NCBI GenBank assembly: GCA_900555105.1
Contig: USJP01000050.1
Location: 1 to 8,445 of the forward strand
DNA from: an uncultured Coriobacteriaceae bacterium
Lineage (GTDB): Bacteria; Actinomycetota; Coriobacteriia; Coriobacteriales; UMGS124
Direction: 5' to 3'
DNA: 8,445 bases
The notes under the pieces are model-generated. The model worked only from the letters and a program-made list of their open reading frames with translations, was not told where the DNA came from and searched no databases. The first letter of the stretch is position 1. Each line of letters begins with the position of its first letter. Shown here piece after piece: positions 6,962 through 8,445 of the stretch. A program made the translations under genes and the position numbers.

Positions 6962-7675
6962 ATGTTGAGGGCAATGATCGTCGACGATGAGGCACCGGCT
7001 CGCAGTGAACTTGCATTTCTGCTTGAAGAGATCGGTGACGTCGAGATTGCAGTCGAGGCCGACAATGTGCGCAAGGCTATCGAAAGTCTGAAGGAGCATC
7101 GTTGCGACGTTGTCTTCCTCGACATCAACATGCCTGGTGTCAATGGCATGCAGTTCGCCGAAGCTCTTAGCAAGCTGAAGAATCCCCCTGCTGTCGTCTT
7201 CGTGACTGCTTACAGTGAGTATGGTGCCGACGCTTTTGGCGTCAATGCCATCGACTACCTCGTCAAGCCCGTCGAGACCGATCGTCTGCGCCAGGCTGTC
7301 GACAAGGTTCGAGTACAGTGCGGCCAGGCCACGAAGAAGCCCGCCGTTGAGCGCATCCCCGTGGAGAAGGGCGGCAAGAAGGTACTCGTTCCCATCGACA
7401 AGATTCGCTATGTCATGGCAAAGGACGACTATTCCTGCCTGTACACCGACGATGACCACTATCTGTCCACTATCAGCCTCGCCCAGCTTGAGAGCCGTCT
7501 GTCTTCCGCGAATTTCTTCCGTGTGCACAGGCGCTACATCGTGAACCTGTCTCATGTGAGCGAGGTCGAGAGCGTCTCGGGTGGAACGCTGCTGCTTACC
7601 ATGCGCGACGATGGGGAGAAGATTCCTGTTTCGCGTCGCAGGGTTGCGGCGCTCAAAAAGGTCCTCAAGTTCTAG
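6962..7675 (+). CDS. LytTR-family response regulator (receiver + LytTR DNA-binding domain)
   Basis: A 237-residue transcription regulator. The receiver domain (about 1-118) has the acidic pair Asp8-Asp9 in I-V-D-D-E, the phosphoacceptor Asp54 in F-L-D-I-N-M-P-G, Thr82 in V-T-A-Y and Lys102 in Y-L-V-K-P-V, so all catalytic positions are present. A linker rich in Lys and Pro leads to a LytTR (LytR/AlgR) DNA-binding domain (about 131-235), seen in I-R-Y-V-M-A-K-D-D-Y, F-F-R-V-H-R-R-Y-I-V-N and the final I-P-V-S-R-R-R. It is the cognate partner of the kinase upstream. The 86-nt gap between them is large for this pair and could hold a separate promoter; TACAAT at 6890-6895 resembles a -10 box, but no good -35 was found at the right distance. 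A terminator-like hairpin begins 43 nt after the stop. Confidence 0.93.
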   Translation: MLRAMIVDDEAPARSELAFLLEEIGDVEIAVEADNVRKAIESLKEHRCDVVFLDINMPGVNGMQFAEALSKLKNPPAVVFVTAYSEYGADAFGVNAIDYLVKPVETDRLRQAVDKVRVQCGQATKKPAVERIPVEKGGKKVLVPIDKIRYVMAKDDYSCLYTDDDHYLSTISLAQLESRLSSANFFRVHRRYIVNLSHVSEVESVSGGTLLLTMRDDGEKIPVSRRRVAALKKVLKF

Positions 7676-7680
7676 CGTTG

Positions 7681-7687
7681 GCGGAAG
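7681..7687 (+). promoter_or_regulatory. SD sequence supporting the GTG start at 7693
   Basis: GCGGAAG lies 5 nt before the GTG at 7693. No comparable sequence precedes the TTG at 7678. A weaker AGGG (7727-7730) precedes another in-frame GTG at 7735, so the start remains open between 7693 and 7735. Confidence 0.45.
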
Positions 7688-7692
7688 TCATC

Positions 7693-8196
7693 GTGAACAT
7701 CGAGAAACACATTCATCAAAACGCCCAGGGCCAGGTGGTCCTGGGCGTTTTGTCTGATACGCATGGCTCACTGAGTGCAGAGGCTTTTCGAGCTCTAGCC
7801 GACATGGGCCCGCAGATCATCTTGCATGCCGGTGATATTTGTGGCCAAGACATCCTGCCCCAGCTTGAAATGCTTGCGCCTGTCGTGGCGGTCTTGGGCA
7901 ACAACGATTACTTCGGGGAGTACGGCTCTTCGGTTACGTCTCGCGCCGACCTCGATATATGCGGCATTTCAATTACCATGACCCATATACCGTCACGCCT
8001 GTTAATGGGCACGGCGCGCCTGGGCATTTGCGGGCATACGCATGTTCCGCGTATCGAACAGATGGGGGCCATGACCATTCTCAATCCTGGATCGGTGACG
8101 CGCCCCCGGTCTCAAGAGGGACCAACTATTGCACGGGTGGTTCTCGAAGAGAACTATATACGTCAGATTGAAATCATCCCCATTATGAAGAGATAA
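7693..8196 (+). CDS. YfcE/MJ0936-like metallophosphoesterase (phosphodiesterase)
   Basis: A cytosolic metal-dependent phosphoesterase, 167 aa from GTG 7693 or 153 aa from GTG 7735. Metal-site motifs appear in order: G-V-L-S-D-T-H-G, H-A-G-D-I-C-G, V-L-G-N-N-D-Y, T-H (in I-T-M-T-H-I-P), G-H-T-H-V-P and N-P-G-S-V-T-R-P-R. These fit the calcineurin-like phosphoesterase family with the YfcE/MJ0936 layout, whose members cleave simple phosphodiesters in vitro; the cell substrate is generally unknown. Two oddities: the stretch between the T-H and G-H-T-H motifs is only about 15 residues, shorter than I expect for the family; and the protein would carry a polar N-terminal extension of about 14 residues, which family members usually lack, if 7693 is used. 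The DNA encoding that extension forms the left arm of a terminator-like hairpin. Confidence 0.88.
   Translation: MNIEKHIHQNAQGQVVLGVLSDTHGSLSAEAFRALADMGPQIILHAGDICGQDILPQLEMLAPVVAVLGNNDYFGEYGSSVTSRADLDICGISITMTHIPSRLLMGTARLGICGHTHVPRIEQMGAMTILNPGSVTRPRSQEGPTIARVVLEENYIRQIEIIPIMKR
7718..7751 (+). terminator. Terminator-like hairpin overlapping the 5' end of the phosphoesterase gene
   Basis: Perfect 12-bp arms, AAAACGCCCAGG (7718-7729) and CCTGGGCGTTTT (7740-7751), flank a 10-nt loop. The eight inner pairs are GC-rich and the outer four are A-T, so the stem ends in a T tract as in an intrinsic terminator, although the T tract is short (four T, then GTCT). It sits 43 nt after the response-regulator stop and would end that transcript. 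It lies wholly within the open frame of the next gene, so it may act as an attenuator or cover a translation start instead. Confidence 0.6.
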
Positions 8197-8331
8197 GCGT
8201 ATTGCCCGCGTTTTAATACCACCCCAGTAGGGCGTTGAGGGCATCAGACAGATATATAAGCCGATGCAATACCTGTACAAAGAGGCAGGCTTGATTATGT
8301 ATGCAGAATTTGTGAACGCTGACAATCAAAC
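8197..8331. other. Intergenic region with no recognised gene
   Basis: No RNA gene or convincing reading frame is visible on either strand. The phosphoesterase stop is followed by weak dyads only (for example GTATT/AATAC at 8199-8203 and 8215-8219, with an 11-nt loop), none of which makes a good terminator. The sequence becomes AT-richer towards the promoter at 8332. Confidence 0.5.
8291..8329. repeat. Inverted repeat TTGATT...AATCAA just upstream of a promoter
   Basis: TTGATT (8291-8296) and AATCAA (8324-8329) are perfect inverted copies separated by 27 nt; the right arm ends 2 nt before the -35 box at 8332. The position suits a regulator or an UP-like region, but six-base arms at this distance can occur by chance. 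Confidence 0.25.
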
Positions 8332-8360
8332 TTGTCCACTGCTAAAAATGCGCGTATAGT
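8332..8360 (+). promoter_or_regulatory. Sigma70-type promoter for the gene beyond the right edge
   Basis: TTGTCC (8332-8337) and TATAGT (8355-8360) are separated by exactly 17 nt and are close to the TTGACA/TATAAT consensus. Transcription should begin at about 8366-8369. It reads into a structured leader with no start codon before the window ends. This is the best promoter match I found in the window. Confidence 0.65.
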
Positions 8361-8445
8361 TCACATCCACGCCGCACCGAGTTGTGCGGTCGCGCGAACC
8401 CCGAGAACCGGATACTGCGGAAGACGCAGGAGGTCAGACAGACCA
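8361..8445 (+). promoter_or_regulatory. Structured 5' leader (possibly ribosomal-protein leader of L10 type), cut by window edge
   Basis: Three hairpins follow the promoter: CCGCAC/GTGCGG (8372-8377 with 8384-8389), CTGCG/CGCAG with loop GAAGA (8415-8419 with 8425-8429), and GGTC/GACC (8432-8435 with 8441-8444). Such density after a strong promoter suggests a cis-regulatory leader. The GGAAGACGCAGG stretch (8419-8430) recalls the AAGACCGCAGG-like element I associate with actinobacterial L10 (rplJ) leaders, but this is from memory and the downstream gene is not visible. GGAGG (8429-8433) could alternatively be an SD for a start just past the edge. Confidence 0.35.

Noticed and set aside
8199..8219. 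GTATT/AATAC dyad as a terminator after the phosphoesterase
   Set aside because: The stem is only 5 bp and AT-rich, with an 11-nt loop and no T tract after the second arm.
8002..8325. Minus-strand open frame of 107 codons at the end of the phosphoesterase gene
   Set aside because: Half of it is antisense to the conserved G-H-T-H and N-P-G-S-V region, and the part in the intergenic region has no recognisable features.
1..8445. CRISPR array, insertion sequence, tRNA or rRNA gene, or phage genes
   Set aside because: No regularly spaced repeats, transposase motifs, terminal inverted repeats or cloverleaf/rRNA signatures were seen on reading either strand.

Overview
The window carries eight protein-coding genes, all on the + strand and closely packed. 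It ends in a promoter and structured leader for a gene that lies beyond the right edge. Base composition is moderately GC-rich, several genes start with GTG, and SD sequences are clear. Together with an indolepyruvate:ferredoxin oxidoreductase this suggests an anaerobic, amino-acid-fermenting, high-GC Gram-positive bacterium. Coriobacteriia (Eggerthella/Slackia-like) is my best guess; this is inference from style and gene content, with no marker gene to confirm it.

Layout. (1) 1-293 is the C-terminal end of a protein that resembles a SAM-dependent methyltransferase. (2) 326-3367 holds purE (purine synthesis), iorA and iorB. iorA starts 2 nt after purE, and iorB overlaps iorA by 8 nt, so the three are probably co-transcribed. 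IorAB oxidises aryl-pyruvates made from aromatic amino acids to aryl-acetyl-CoA and reduces ferredoxin. (3) After a 70-nt gap, 3438-6875 holds three nearly contiguous genes (gaps of 3 and 6 nt): a cytosolic GT-A-type glycosyltransferase of unknown target, a TauE/SafE-type permease, and a membrane histidine kinase of the LytS/YpdA type. (4) After an 86-nt gap comes the partner LytTR-type response regulator (6962-7675). (5) A YfcE/MJ0936-like phosphoesterase follows (7693-8196). (6) 8197-8445 is non-coding, with a good sigma70-type promoter at 8332-8360 and an 85-nt hairpin-rich leader that runs off the edge.

The gene set itself is fairly ordinary. The most unusual structure is a perfect 12-bp inverted repeat with flanking A and T tracts (7718-7751). 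It looks like the intrinsic terminator of the two-component operon but lies inside the 5' coding end of the phosphoesterase gene, and it overlaps a second, mutually exclusive hairpin. Other points of note are the linkage of glycosyltransferase, permease, kinase and regulator; a PurE lacking the usual His in its AAHLPG-type loop; and a phosphoesterase shortened between two metal-site motifs.
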